From: Oxalobacteraceae bacterium | GTDB taxonomy: Bacteria; Pseudomonadota; Gammaproteobacteria; Burkholderiales; Burkholderiaceae_D | DNA: 36,518 nt | Assembly (NCBI GenBank): GCA_947445995.1 | Contig: CANFED010000003.1 | Coordinates: 1-36,518 of the forward strand | Reading direction: 5' to 3' | Position numbers and translations under genes: made by a program | In this document: in pieces, positions 1 through 9,521 of the stretch | Layout of the letters: each line of letters opens with the position of its first letter | How positions within the stretch are numbered: the stretch's first letter is position 1 | Notes under the pieces: generated by a model | Databases searched by the model: none | Told to the model about the DNA's origin: nothing | What the model saw: the letters and a program-made list of their open reading frames with translations, nothing else

Positions 1-48
1 ATCAACATCAACATCAACATCAACATCAACATCAACATCAACATCAAC
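1..48. repeat. ATCAAC hexanucleotide tandem repeat (about 8 copies, may extend beyond window edge)
   Basis: Direct reading: atcaac repeated without interruption from base 1, then aacaactgcc. Confidence 0.9.
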
Positions 49-120
49 AACAACTGCCGATGGTAGGGTGCAATAACCGCAGGGCATTGCACCAAAAGCA
101 CAAGCCCCGCTCGCCAATTC

Positions 121-1287
121 CTACAAGCCCGACAACTTCCGCTTTCCCTTGCCATAGCTGCTGTCTTCCCAGATCACCCACTTGCCATCTTCGACCACGT
201 ACTTGGTGACGAGCGGCACGATGTTCTGGCGATGGTCATCGAAGGTGACCTTGCCGATGATGGTGTCGACATCCTTGGTGGCGTTGAGCACTTCGCGTAC
301 TTTCTTGCGATTCGGGCCGACCTTTTCAACCGCGTCGATGATCAGTTCGGCAGCCGCGTAGGCAAACGGGCCGTAGGCTTCCGGTGGTTCGCCAAATTTC
401 TGTTGCTGGTATTTGGCGGCAAAGGTCAGGCCACCCGGCAGTTTTTCCCACGGTGCGCCTTCGAGAAATGACACGCTTCCCTCGGCCAGTTCCTTGCCGA
501 TACCCTGGATGTAGGCATCGGATTTGATGCCTGAGGTGCCTTCGAATTCGGCAGTGATGCCGAGCTTTTCCATTTGCGTGCGGATGCGTACGCCCAGCGG
601 TGTGAGGCCGCCAAAGAAGACGACGTCAGGTTTCAGTTCGCGGATCTTGGTCAGTTCGCTGCTGAAATCCTGCTGGTCGGCGGTGACGCCAAAGGTGGCG
701 ACGACAGTGCCGCCATCTTTTTTCAGGTATTCGGAAAAGTACTTGTTATGGCCTTTGCCGTAGTCGGTGGTGTCGTGGATGATCGCAAACTTTTTGTAGC
801 CGAGACCGGTCATGAACTTGGCGGCGACTTCGCTCTGGTTGACCATCGTGCCGTTGATGCGATGCACGTCCTTGTAGTTGTTGGCATAGGTGATGTCCGG
901 CAGCACCGCGCCCCAGACCACGACTGGTAATCCGAAACGGTTGTAGACCCCGACCGTACCCATCGCCACGGCCGAGCAGTAGTGCGTGACGCCGGCGATG
1001 ATGGCGTTGTCGGCGGCGACCTTGGTGGCGACTTGCACACCGACGTTCGGTTTGCATTCGTCATCCTGGACGACCAGTTCGTAGGTGTACTTTGATTTCG
1101 GATCGGCATTGCGCAAGCGGACGGCGAGTTCGGCCGAATTGCGTCCGCCGAGTCCGATCGACGACACGCCGCCGGTCAGCGGGCCGATGAACGCGATCTT
1201 GACCACATCCTTGGCCATCGCCGGAGCGGCCAGCAGGGCCAGTCCGATGGCGGCGGTCAGGGCCGATGTTTTTACTGCGGAAGGCAT
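121..1287 (-). CDS. ABC transporter substrate-binding protein, branched-chain amino acid type (periplasmic binding protein type I)
   Basis: ORF 121..1353; signal-peptide-like MPSAVKTSALTAAIGLALLAAPAMA followed by VVKIAFIGPLTGG...GLGGRNSAELAV...DDECKPNVGVQVATK, typical of LivJ/LivK-like proteins. Start chosen at the internal Met before the signal peptide. Confidence 0.88.
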   Translation of the reverse strand: MPSAVKTSALTAAIGLALLAAPAMAKDVVKIAFIGPLTGGVSSIGLGGRNSAELAVRLRNADPKSKYTYELVVQDDECKPNVGVQVATKVAADNAIIAGVTHYCSAVAMGTVGVYNRFGLPVVVWGAVLPDITYANNYKDVHRINGTMVNQSEVAAKFMTGLGYKKFAIIHDTTDYGKGHNKYFSEYLKKDGGTVVATFGVTADQQDFSSELTKIRELKPDVVFFGGLTPLGVRIRTQMEKLGITAEFEGTSGIKSDAYIQGIGKELAEGSVSFLEGAPWEKLPGGLTFAAKYQQQKFGEPPEAYGPFAYAAAELIIDAVEKVGPNRKKVREVLNATKDVDTIIGKVTFDDHRQNIVPLVTKYVVEDGKWVIWEDSSYGKGKRKLSGL

Positions 1288-1604
1288 GGTGCGCACTGTT
1301 TTTCCCCTTGTGTGTAAAACATCCGAAATCATTTTTTTCAGTAAGCGCCTCAAAAATACGTGTGGTTTGCATAAAATTCAAGCGACTTGAATATTGCAAT
1401 GCAATAGCCATGCCATCAAAAAAGCCGGGAAACGTCCTGATTTTTTGCTCGATGACGCATGTTGTGGTGCGTCACGGTCTGTCATGGTGCATCGCATCAA
1501 GGGATATCCTCGTCGTCACTAGCGGGAGCAAGCGTGGCGAGGCAGCGCCCAGAGGAAAAGGCTTCGTGATGCCGTTCGTCGATCCGGACAATCGCCAGCT
1601 GGCT

Positions 1605-2678
1605 TTAGCGCGTGCCGAACGCCTCGTCGAGCGACAGGACCTTGCCGGTATCGCAGGCATCATAGCCAGCCAGTGCATTGACGCTGGCGCGGTAGGCGTC
1701 GGAACGAATCACGCTCAGCACCCGGCGGATCAGCGGCAAGTCCATCGCGGTTTTTTCGATCGCAAAGAAATACCGTTCCTGGACCAGCGGAAGAAACGTC
1801 AGGCCAAAACGCTCGGCGGCCGTCTGCACGCCGAAGCCAACGTCGGCCATGCCGCTGGCAATATAGGCGGCCACTGCCGAATGGGTGAATTCGCTGCTCT
1901 GGAAATCGTTCACGGCAGCTATTGGAATGGCCGCATCGGCCAGCATCAGTTCGAGCAAGGCGCGCGTTCCGGAGCCGGCCTGGCGATTGACGAAGCGCAC
2001 TTCGGGGCGTTGCAGGTCAGCCAGACTGGTGATCTGCAACGGGTTGTCGGGATTGACGAACAAGCCCTGGTGACGCATCGCCAGATGGATCAGGCAATGT
2101 TCCTTGTCTTTCAAGGTGCTCAGGTAACGCGCTGCGGCGCGACTTTCGAATGGCCCGAGTGGCACATGGAATCCCGCCAGATGACATTCGCGCCGGGCCA
2201 GCGCGGTGACCGCATCGGCGCTGTTGCGATAGCGCAGCTCGACGGGCAATTCCATTGCGCGCAATTGATTGATCAGTGCGGCTACGGCGAAACCGTGGCT
2301 GGCGTCGAGCCGCACGGCACCGGAGGTGTTGTCCGCCAGTTTTCCCAGTTCGCTTTCGAGTTCCGAGGCCAGGCTTTCCAGTGTCGGCGACAGGCGCGCC
2401 GCAATGCGACGGTCGGCCCATAACAGTTTGTGCGCCAGTGGCGACAGCAGCGTGCCGCGTCCGCGCTGGGTATGCATCAGCGGCTTGCCGAACAGGATCT
2501 CGGCATCCTTGAGTACGCCCCATGCGTAGCGATACGACACCTGAACGCTTTTCGCCGCTTGCGCGATCGAGCCGGTTTGCTCGACGGCGCGCAGCAAGTC
2601 AAGCAGGGCGGTGGTGTTGAGCGACTTTGCCGCGCCTTGCACGATTTCCCATTGCGGATGGATAGTGACTTTGAACAT
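1605..2678 (-). CDS. ModE-like HTH regulator with C-terminal periplasmic-binding-protein-like domain
   Basis: N-terminus LLDLLRAVEQTGSIAQAAKSVQVSYRYAWGVLKDAEILFGKPLMHTQRGRG resembles ModE/LysR winged HTH; C-terminus ...RFVNRQAGSGTRALLELML... resembles PBP-like domains. Divergent from the formate dehydrogenase locus. Confidence 0.8.
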   Translation of the reverse strand: MFKVTIHPQWEIVQGAAKSLNTTALLDLLRAVEQTGSIAQAAKSVQVSYRYAWGVLKDAEILFGKPLMHTQRGRGTLLSPLAHKLLWADRRIAARLSPTLESLASELESELGKLADNTSGAVRLDASHGFAVAALINQLRAMELPVELRYRNSADAVTALARRECHLAGFHVPLGPFESRAAARYLSTLKDKEHCLIHLAMRHQGLFVNPDNPLQITSLADLQRPEVRFVNRQAGSGTRALLELMLADAAIPIAAVNDFQSSEFTHSAVAAYIASGMADVGFGVQTAAERFGLTFLPLVQERYFFAIEKTAMDLPLIRRVLSVIRSDAYRASVNALAGYDACDTGKVLSLDEAFGTR

Positions 2679-2803
2679 TGGGCAAACTCCGTGCTATTGA
2701 TCTATCAAATATTCGGTGTTATTTTCCGGCGGGGGACTTGCGCAGGCTACAACAAAATATAAGCACTGCCAAGCATATGAAAACAATTTAGGGGACAGTG
2801 CGT

Positions 2804-4432
2804 ATGTTTGATTTTTTAGCCAAGGAAAAAACCATCGCTGGTGCCGGCTTCAATCGCTGGCTGGTGCCGCCGGCCGCACTCGCAATTCATTTGTGTATCG
2901 GCATGGCCTACGGCTTCTCGGTGTTCTGGTTGCCGTTGTCGAAGGCTATCGGCATCAAGGATCCGATGGTGTGTGCGAAAGAGATGGGTTTCTTTGCCGA
3001 GCTGTTCGCCACCACGTGCGACTGGAAAATCTCGCTGCTGGGCTGGATCTATACGCTGTTTTTCGTTTTTCTCGGTTCGTCGGCGGCCGTCTTTGGTGGC
3101 TGGCTCGAACATGCCGGCCCGCGCAAGGCGGGTGTCGTGTCGGCGCTGTGCTGGTGCGGCGGCCTGGTCATTTCGGCTCTGGGGATTTATACCCACCAGA
3201 TCTGGCTGATGTGGCTGGGTTCCGGCGTGATCGGCGGCATCGGGCTTGGCCTGGGTTACATCTCGCCGGTCTCGACGCTGATCAAGTGGTTTCCGGACCG
3301 GCGCGGCATGGCCACCGGCATGGCCATCATGGGTTTCGGTGGCGGTGCGATGATCGGTGCGCCATTGGCCGACATGCTGATGAAGTGGTATGCGACGCCG
3401 GTCTCGGTCGGGGTGTGGGAAACCTTTCTGACGCTGGCGGCGATTTATTTTGTATTCATGCTGGGCGGTGCGTTCGCGTACCGGGTGCCGCCATCGGGCT
3501 GGAAACCGGCCGGCTGGAATACCGCGAAGTCGCAGAACAGCAATGTGATGATTACCAACCGGCATGTGCATTTGTCGGTGGCCAGCAAAACCCGTACTTT
3601 CTGGTTATTGTGGGCGGTGCTGATGCTCAATGTGTCGGCCGGTATCGGCATCATCGGCATGGCATCGCCGCTGTTGCAGGAAGTCTTTGGCGGACGCCTG
3701 ATCGGTGTTGGGCTGTCGTTCAATGAGTTGTCTGCAACCCAGAAAGGGCAGATTGCCGCGATCGCCGCCGGCTTTACGGGACTGCTGTCGCTGTTCAATA
3801 TCGGCGGGCGTTTTTTCTGGGCATCGCTGTCGGATTACATTGGCCGCAAGTCGACGTATCTGGTGTTTTTCGCGCTGGGGTTTGCGCTGTACGCGTCGAT
3901 TCCGTCGGCGGCCCATGCCGGCTTGCTAGGGGTGTTCGTGCTGGCGTTCTGCCTGATCCTGTCGATGTACGGCGGCGGCTTCGCCACGATTCCGGCCTAT
4001 TTGGCCGACATGTTTGGCACCCAGATGGTCGGTGCGATTCATGGCCGCTTGCTCACTGCCTGGGCCACGGCTGGCGTACTCGGTCCGGTGCTGGTGAACT
4101 ACATCCGCGAATACCAGATCGCCAATGGCGTGCCGAAAGCCCAGGCCTACGACGTCACCATGTACATCCTGTCGGGCATGCTGGTGCTGGGTTTTATCTG
4201 CAACCTGATGGTGCGGCCAGTCGCCGAGAAAGACTTCATGACCGAGGCCGAACTGGCCGAGGAGCGTCGTCTGGCACATGACCGTGCAGTGGCCGACCGT
4301 GTCGGCAGTGCCGCCACCAGCAACGACGTCAGCAGTCCGGTGGTGGTCGGACTGGCATGGGCTGCGGTCGGTATCCCGCTGGCGATCGGGGTCGGTATCA
4401 CGCTACAGAAAGCGGCCATTTTCTTCAAGTAA
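2804..4432 (+). CDS. MFS transporter, oxalate/formate antiporter (OxlT/YhjX)-like
   Basis: About 540 aa with many hydrophobic helices; motifs AIHLCIGMAYGFSVFWLPLSKAIG, GGIGLGLGYISPVSTLIKWFPDRRGMATGMAIMGFGGGAMIG, FFWASLSDYIGRK. GTG at 2798 is an alternative start. Confidence 0.85.
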   Translation: MFDFLAKEKTIAGAGFNRWLVPPAALAIHLCIGMAYGFSVFWLPLSKAIGIKDPMVCAKEMGFFAELFATTCDWKISLLGWIYTLFFVFLGSSAAVFGGWLEHAGPRKAGVVSALCWCGGLVISALGIYTHQIWLMWLGSGVIGGIGLGLGYISPVSTLIKWFPDRRGMATGMAIMGFGGGAMIGAPLADMLMKWYATPVSVGVWETFLTLAAIYFVFMLGGAFAYRVPPSGWKPAGWNTAKSQNSNVMITNRHVHLSVASKTRTFWLLWAVLMLNVSAGIGIIGMASPLLQEVFGGRLIGVGLSFNELSATQKGQIAAIAAGFTGLLSLFNIGGRFFWASLSDYIGRKSTYLVFFALGFALYASIPSAAHAGLLGVFVLAFCLILSMYGGGFATIPAYLADMFGTQMVGAIHGRLLTAWATAGVLGPVLVNYIREYQIANGVPKAQAYDVTMYILSGMLVLGFICNLMVRPVAEKDFMTEAELAEERRLAHDRAVADRVGSAATSNDVSSPVVVGLAWAAVGIPLAIGVGITLQKAAIFFK

Positions 4433-4459
4433 CCAAGTCATCATCATAGCGAGATCGCA

Positions 4460-6181
4460 GTGAAACACACCGTCATTCCCATCGCCGTTGCCGCGACCAG
4501 GCAACGCAAACGCGAAGCGCCGAAAGGCCGACGCGTCCAGCCACAAGCACTGGCCGAGGTACAGGCTTTGCTGGGCGATGCTTCCCGTCAGGCCGATTTG
4601 CTGATCGAGCATTTGCATCTGATCAACGATCGTTTTGGCCAGCTCGGCACGCCGCATCTGGCGGCACTGGCGCAGGAAATGCGGCTGTCGCAAGCGGCCG
4701 TGTACGAGGTCGCGACCTTCTATCATCACTTTGCCGTGGTGCGCGAAGACAGCGACGGTCAGATTGCCACGGCACCGTCGATCACGGTGCGGGTGTGCGA
4801 TGGACTGTCCTGCGAAATGGCTGGTGCACGCGACCTGTTGACCCGCTTGCCAGCGCTGCTGGGCGCGGCGATCAGTGTCATCCCGGCGCCTTGCATCGGG
4901 CGCTGCGAACAGGCACCGGTCGTGGTGGTCGGCCAGTTGCCGCTGCCACACGCCGATGTTGATCAGGTGGTTACCGCCGTGCAGGCCGGGACAGTGGTGC
5001 ATGAACCGGCACCCTACATCGACCTGGCAGCCTATCGTGCTCATGGCGGTTACCGCTTGCTGGCTGATTGCGTCAGTGGTGCGCGTGCGCTGGAATCGGT
5101 TATCCAGACGATGGAAAATTCGGGATTGCGCGGTTTGGGCGGTGCCGGTTTTCCGGCCGGTCGCAAATGGCGCATTGTCGGTGCCGAAGCCGGTCCGCGC
5201 TTGATGGCGGTCAATATCGATGAAGGTGAGCCAGGTACGTTCAAGGACAGGACCTATCTGGAGCGTGATCCGCACCGTTTTCTGGAAGGCATGCTGATCG
5301 CTGCGTGGGCGGTCGGCATTGGCGACATCTACATTTATTTGCGTGACGAATACCATGCTTGTCGAGCACTGCTGGACACCGAACTGGCGCGACTGCGCGC
5401 CGATCCGCCAATGGCCGATATGCCGGCGATCCATTTGCGGCGCGGTGCCGGTGCGTATATTTGTGGCGAAGAATCCGCGATGATCGAATCGATCGAAGGC
5501 AAGCGCGGCTTGCCGCGTTTGCGACCACCGTATGTGGCGCAGGTCGGCCTGTTCGGACGGCCTACGCTGGAGCACAATTTCGAGACACTGTACTGGGTGC
5601 GTCGCATCCTCGAAGAGGGGGCCGACTGGTTCGCCAGTCACGGTCGTCATGGTCGCAAGGGCTTGCGCTCCTTTTCGGTATCGGGCCGGGTCCGGTTGCC
5701 GGGTGTGCATCTGGCACCTGCCGGGATCACGATCCAGGAACTGATTGATGAACATTGCGGCGGCATGCAGGAGGGCCATGATCTGTATGCGTATTTGCCG
5801 GGCGGTGCCTCTGGTGGCATTTTGCCGGCGTCGATGAATGCGATTCCGCTGGATTTCGATACCTTGCAGGAGCATGGCTGCTTCATCGGTTCGGCGGCCA
5901 TCGTGGTGCTGTCGCAGCATGATACGGCGGTCAACGCGGCGCGCAACCTGATGCGTTTCTTCAAGGAAGAGTCGTGCGGCCAGTGCACACCGTGCCGTGT
6001 CGGTACAGCCAAGGCATTGGCACTGATCGAACAACCGCAATGGGATGTCGATTTGCTGGCCGACTTGTCGAGCGTGATGCGGGATGCGTCGATTTGCGGA
6101 CTGGGGCAGGCCGCGCCGAATCCTATCGATTGCGTGGTGCGATATTTTCCGCACGAACTTACCAACGGAGTAGCAGCATGA
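4460..6181 (+). CDS. NAD-dependent formate dehydrogenase, fused gamma/beta (FdsG-FdsB; NuoE-NuoF-like) subunit
   Basis: N-terminal NuoE-like thioredoxin-fold part with CDGLSC...CIGRC 2Fe-2S motif; C-terminal NuoF-like part with GLRGLGGAGFPAGRKW (FMN) and ESCGQCTPCRVG (4Fe-4S). Confidence 0.9.
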   Translation: MKHTVIPIAVAATRQRKREAPKGRRVQPQALAEVQALLGDASRQADLLIEHLHLINDRFGQLGTPHLAALAQEMRLSQAAVYEVATFYHHFAVVREDSDGQIATAPSITVRVCDGLSCEMAGARDLLTRLPALLGAAISVIPAPCIGRCEQAPVVVVGQLPLPHADVDQVVTAVQAGTVVHEPAPYIDLAAYRAHGGYRLLADCVSGARALESVIQTMENSGLRGLGGAGFPAGRKWRIVGAEAGPRLMAVNIDEGEPGTFKDRTYLERDPHRFLEGMLIAAWAVGIGDIYIYLRDEYHACRALLDTELARLRADPPMADMPAIHLRRGAGAYICGEESAMIESIEGKRGLPRLRPPYVAQVGLFGRPTLEHNFETLYWVRRILEEGADWFASHGRHGRKGLRSFSVSGRVRLPGVHLAPAGITIQELIDEHCGGMQEGHDLYAYLPGGASGGILPASMNAIPLDFDTLQEHGCFIGSAAIVVLSQHDTAVNAARNLMRFFKEESCGQCTPCRVGTAKALALIEQPQWDVDLLADLSSVMRDASICGLGQAAPNPIDCVVRYFPHELTNGVAA

Positions 6182-8994
6182 ATGCGATCACCCGCCATGA
6201 TTTGTCGGCCATTGACGTGCCGATGGTCGAGTTCACCATCAACGGTCGCACGGTGAGCGCGCGCAGCAATGAAACGCTGATTGAAGTGGCTGATCGCGAG
6301 GGTATCGAGGTGCCGCGCCTGTGCTACAAACCGGGCCTTGAAGCGGTCGGCAATTGCCGCGCCTGCATGGTCGAGATCGACGGTGAACGTGTGCTGGCAC
6401 CGTCGTGCTGTCGCGCGCCCAAGGCCGGCATGGTCGTCACTACCGACAGTGCGCGGGCGCTGAAAGCGCAGCAGATGGTGCTCGAGATGCTGCAGTCCGA
6501 TATGCCCGAAACGGCGTACACGCGTCATAACGAAGTCGATCAGTGGGCGCTTAAACTGGCGGTCGGCAAACCGCGCTTTGCACCACGCGAGGCCGTGCGG
6601 CCCGATTATTCGCATCCGGCCATGACGGTCAATCTCGATGCCTGCATCCAGTGCACCCGCTGCGTGCGGGCCTGTCGCGACGAACAGGTCAATGATGTGA
6701 TCGGACTGGCCTTTCGTGGCAGTCATGCCGAAATCGTTTTCGACATGGGCGACCCGATGGGCGCGTCGACCTGCGTGGCTTGCGGCGAATGCGTGCAGGC
6801 GTGCCCGACCGGTGCACTGATGCCGGCGCGCGATGCTGCGCTGGCCGTACCCGACAAGCAGGTTGATTCGGTCTGTCCGTATTGCGGGGTGGGTTGCCAG
6901 CTCACGTACAACGTCAAGGACAACAAGATCCTGCATGTCGAAGGACGTGATGGTCCGGCCAATCACAAGCGCTTGTGCGTCAAGGGGCGCTACGGTTTCG
7001 ATTACGCCCAGCATGCGCAGCGTTTGACGGTGCCGCTGATTCGTCGCGCCGATGCGCCCAAGCGGGGTGATTTTTCGATGGACCCGGATCGGGTCTACGA
7101 GGTGTTTCGCGAGGCCAGCTGGGAAGAAGCGCTCGACCTGGTGGCCAGTCAGTTTGTCACCATTCGCGATACGCACGGCAAGAAGTCACTGGCCGGTTTC
7201 GGTTCGGCCAAGTGCAGCAACGAAGAAGCCTATCTGTTCCAGAAGCTGATACGCACCGGCTTTGGCTCGAACAATGTCGACCATTGCACACGCTTGTGCC
7301 ATGCGTCGTCGGTGGTGGCGCTGCTCGAAGGAATCGGCTCGGGCGCGGTATCGAATCCGGTGATGGATGTGACCAAGGCCGATGTCGTCATCGTCATTGG
7401 TGCCAACCCGACGGTGAACCATCCGGTTGCCGCCACCTGGATCAAGAATGCGGTGCGCAACGGCACCCGGTTAATCATGATGGATCCGCGGCGCTCCGAC
7501 CTGTCGCGGCTGGCGCATCGCTTCCTCCAGTTCAAGCCCGATACCGATGTCGCCTTGCTCAATGCAATGATGCATGTGATCGTGCATGAAGGACTGGTCG
7601 ATCAGGAGTTCATTGCCGGTCGCACCATCGGCTACGAGGAATTGAAGGCGAATGTCGAGGGCTACAGTCCCGATCTGATGGCACCGATTTGCGGTGTCGA
7701 GGCCGAGACGATCCGCTACGTCGCAAGGTTGTATGCGACGTCGAAAGGCTCGATGATACTGTGGGGTATGGGGATTTCCCAGCATGTGCATGGCACCGAC
7801 AATGCGCGCTGCCTGATTGCGCTGGCACTGATGACCGGGCAGATCGGCCGGCCCGGTACCGGCCTGCATCCGCTGCGTGGCCAGAACAACGTGCAGGGGG
7901 CGTCGGATGCCGGTTTGATTCCGATGATGTACCCGGATTACCAGCGCGTTGACAATCCGGCGGCCATCGCCAAGTTTGAACAACTGTGGGGTGTACCGCT
8001 CGACCGGCAGCCGGGACTGACCGTGGTCGAAGTGATGAATGCGATCAAGGCTGGCGGCGTGCGTGGCATGTACATCATGGGTGAAAATCCGGCCATGTCG
8101 GACCCGGATGCGAACCATGCGCGTGAAGCGCTGGCGGCGTTGGATCATCTCGTCGTGCAGGATATTTTTCTGACCGAGACGGCTTACCTGGCCGACGTGA
8201 TTTTGCCGGCCACGGCCTTTCCGGAAAAAACCGGCAGCTTTACCAACACCGACCGGCTGGTGCAAATGGGTCGTCAGGCACTCGATGCGCCGGGACAGGC
8301 GCGCCAGGATTTGTGGATCATCCAGCAGATTGCCGCACGGATGGGCTTGGACTGGCAGTACGACAGCGTGGCTGACGTCTTCGAGGAAATGCGCAGTTGC
8401 ATGCCCAGTATTGGCGGCATGCGCTGGGAGCGTCTGGAGCGTGAGCAAGCCATCACCTATCCGTGCGAGAACGAGGGCGATCCCGGTCAGCCGGTAGTGT
8501 TCACCGACCACTTCCCGACGGCCAGCGGCAAGGCGCGTTTTGTTCCGGCCGACATTATTCCTGCCAATGAACGTCCCGACGCCGACTATCCGCATGTGCT
8601 CATCACCGGTCGCCAGCTGGAGCATTGGCATACCGGTAGCATGACGCGTCGTGCAGCGGTCCTCGACGCGCTGGAGCCCGATCCAGTGGCACAGATCCAT
8701 CCGCTCGACCTCGCCGCCCTCGGTGGCGAACCGGGCGATGTGATTACGCTGGAATCGCGGCGCGGGCAGGTGACGTTGTATGCGCGGGCGGATGATAGTT
8801 CGCCACGCGGTGCGATCTTTGTGCCGTTCTGTTACTACGAAGCCGCAATCAACAAGTTGACCAATTCGGCCCTCGATCCATTTGGAAAAATCCCGGAGTT
8901 CAAGTATTGTGCAATTCGGATGCGGCTTGGGGGTATCATCTCGGCGCAGACAAGTTATGGTGGCGGGCAAATTCTGGCCAGCCGCGATGTTTGA
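6178..8994 (+). CDS. fdsA: Formate dehydrogenase alpha subunit (molybdopterin, Cys-type active site)
   Basis: ATGA overlap with the preceding gene; N-terminal 2Fe-2S, two 4Fe-4S clusters (CIQCTRCVRAC, CVACGECVQAC), CPYCGVGC, and NNVDHCTRLCHASSV where the Sec/Cys site is Cys. Confidence 0.93.
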   Translation: MNAITRHDLSAIDVPMVEFTINGRTVSARSNETLIEVADREGIEVPRLCYKPGLEAVGNCRACMVEIDGERVLAPSCCRAPKAGMVVTTDSARALKAQQMVLEMLQSDMPETAYTRHNEVDQWALKLAVGKPRFAPREAVRPDYSHPAMTVNLDACIQCTRCVRACRDEQVNDVIGLAFRGSHAEIVFDMGDPMGASTCVACGECVQACPTGALMPARDAALAVPDKQVDSVCPYCGVGCQLTYNVKDNKILHVEGRDGPANHKRLCVKGRYGFDYAQHAQRLTVPLIRRADAPKRGDFSMDPDRVYEVFREASWEEALDLVASQFVTIRDTHGKKSLAGFGSAKCSNEEAYLFQKLIRTGFGSNNVDHCTRLCHASSVVALLEGIGSGAVSNPVMDVTKADVVIVIGANPTVNHPVAATWIKNAVRNGTRLIMMDPRRSDLSRLAHRFLQFKPDTDVALLNAMMHVIVHEGLVDQEFIAGRTIGYEELKANVEGYSPDLMAPICGVEAETIRYVARLYATSKGSMILWGMGISQHVHGTDNARCLIALALMTGQIGRPGTGLHPLRGQNNVQGASDAGLIPMMYPDYQRVDNPAAIAKFEQLWGVPLDRQPGLTVVEVMNAIKAGGVRGMYIMGENPAMSDPDANHAREALAALDHLVVQDIFLTETAYLADVILPATAFPEKTGSFTNTDRLVQMGRQALDAPGQARQDLWIIQQIAARMGLDWQYDSVADVFEEMRSCMPSIGGMRWERLEREQAITYPCENEGDPGQPVVFTDHFPTASGKARFVPADIIPANERPDADYPHVLITGRQLEHWHTGSMTRRAAVLDALEPDPVAQIHPLDLAALGGEPGDVITLESRRGQVTLYARADDSSPRGAIFVPFCYYEAAINKLTNSALDPFGKIPEFKYCAIRMRLGGIISAQTSYGGGQILASRDV

Positions 8995-9174
8995 TGCAAC
9001 TTCGGATGCCGATGCTGGTCGACCACCAGCGGATTGCGAACCTGGTTCCTGCAAGGTCATGACGTTGTCGGGTTTGACGTGCGCTGCACTGCAACACGAT
9101 CGCCATGCAGAAAACCGCACCTTTTCATCAAGCGCTGATGCTAAAATCCGCGCTCATCTTCCCTTGGAGTCCTC

Positions 9175-9450
9175 ATGAATAAAACTGAACTGATCGATGC
9201 CATCGCAGCTGATTGCGATCTTCCTAAAACTGTTGCCCAGCGCGCACTCGAATCCATCTTGTCGAATGTGATTCAGGCCGTCGTCAATGGTGATTCGGTA
9301 CAGCTGATCGGTTTTGGCGCTTTTGCTTCCGGTAGCCGCGCAGAGCGTACAGGCCGCAATCCGCGCACTGGCGAAGAGATCAAGATTGCTGCTGCGAAAA
9401 CGGTCAAGTTTTCTGCTGGCAAAGCGTTCAAAGACGCCGTCAACAAGTAA
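9175..9450 (+). CDS. HU family DNA-binding protein
   Basis: [28 protein letters not shown]...[45 protein letters not shown], classic HU. Confidence 0.96.
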   Translation: MNKTELIDAIAADCDLPKTVAQRALESILSNVIQAVVNGDSVQLIGFGAFASGSRAERTGRNPRTGEEIKIAAAKTVKFSAGKAFKDAVNK

Positions 9451-9465
9451 TTCGCGGTTTCCGCA

Positions 9466-9498
9466 GAAAACGCCTATCGCCGATAGGCGTTTTTTTTG
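9466..9498 (+). terminator. Rho-independent terminator after HU gene
   Basis: cgcctatcgccgataggcg followed by tttttttt. Confidence 0.85.
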
Positions 9499-9521
9499 CG
9501 ATTTTTTTCTGCCGCGAGTTG

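Noticed and set aside
1266-2423. 385-aa plus-strand ORF
   Set aside because: Antisense to the ModE-like regulator, which has clear domain motifs; composition looks like a shadow frame.
2690-2797. Possible FNR (ttgatctatcaa) or ModE box in the regulator/MFS intergenic region
   Set aside because: TTGAT-CT-ATCAA has a 2-bp rather than 4-bp spacer, and no convincing ModE palindrome was found.
4403-6154. 583-aa minus-strand ORF
   Set aside because: Fully antisense to the fused FdsGB gene; His/Arg/Gln-rich shadow translation typical of GC-rich codon bias.
7471-9120. 549-aa minus-strand ORF (and 5647..7176 minus, 509 aa)
   Set aside because: Antisense to fdsA/fdsGB with no recognisable motifs; shadow ORFs.
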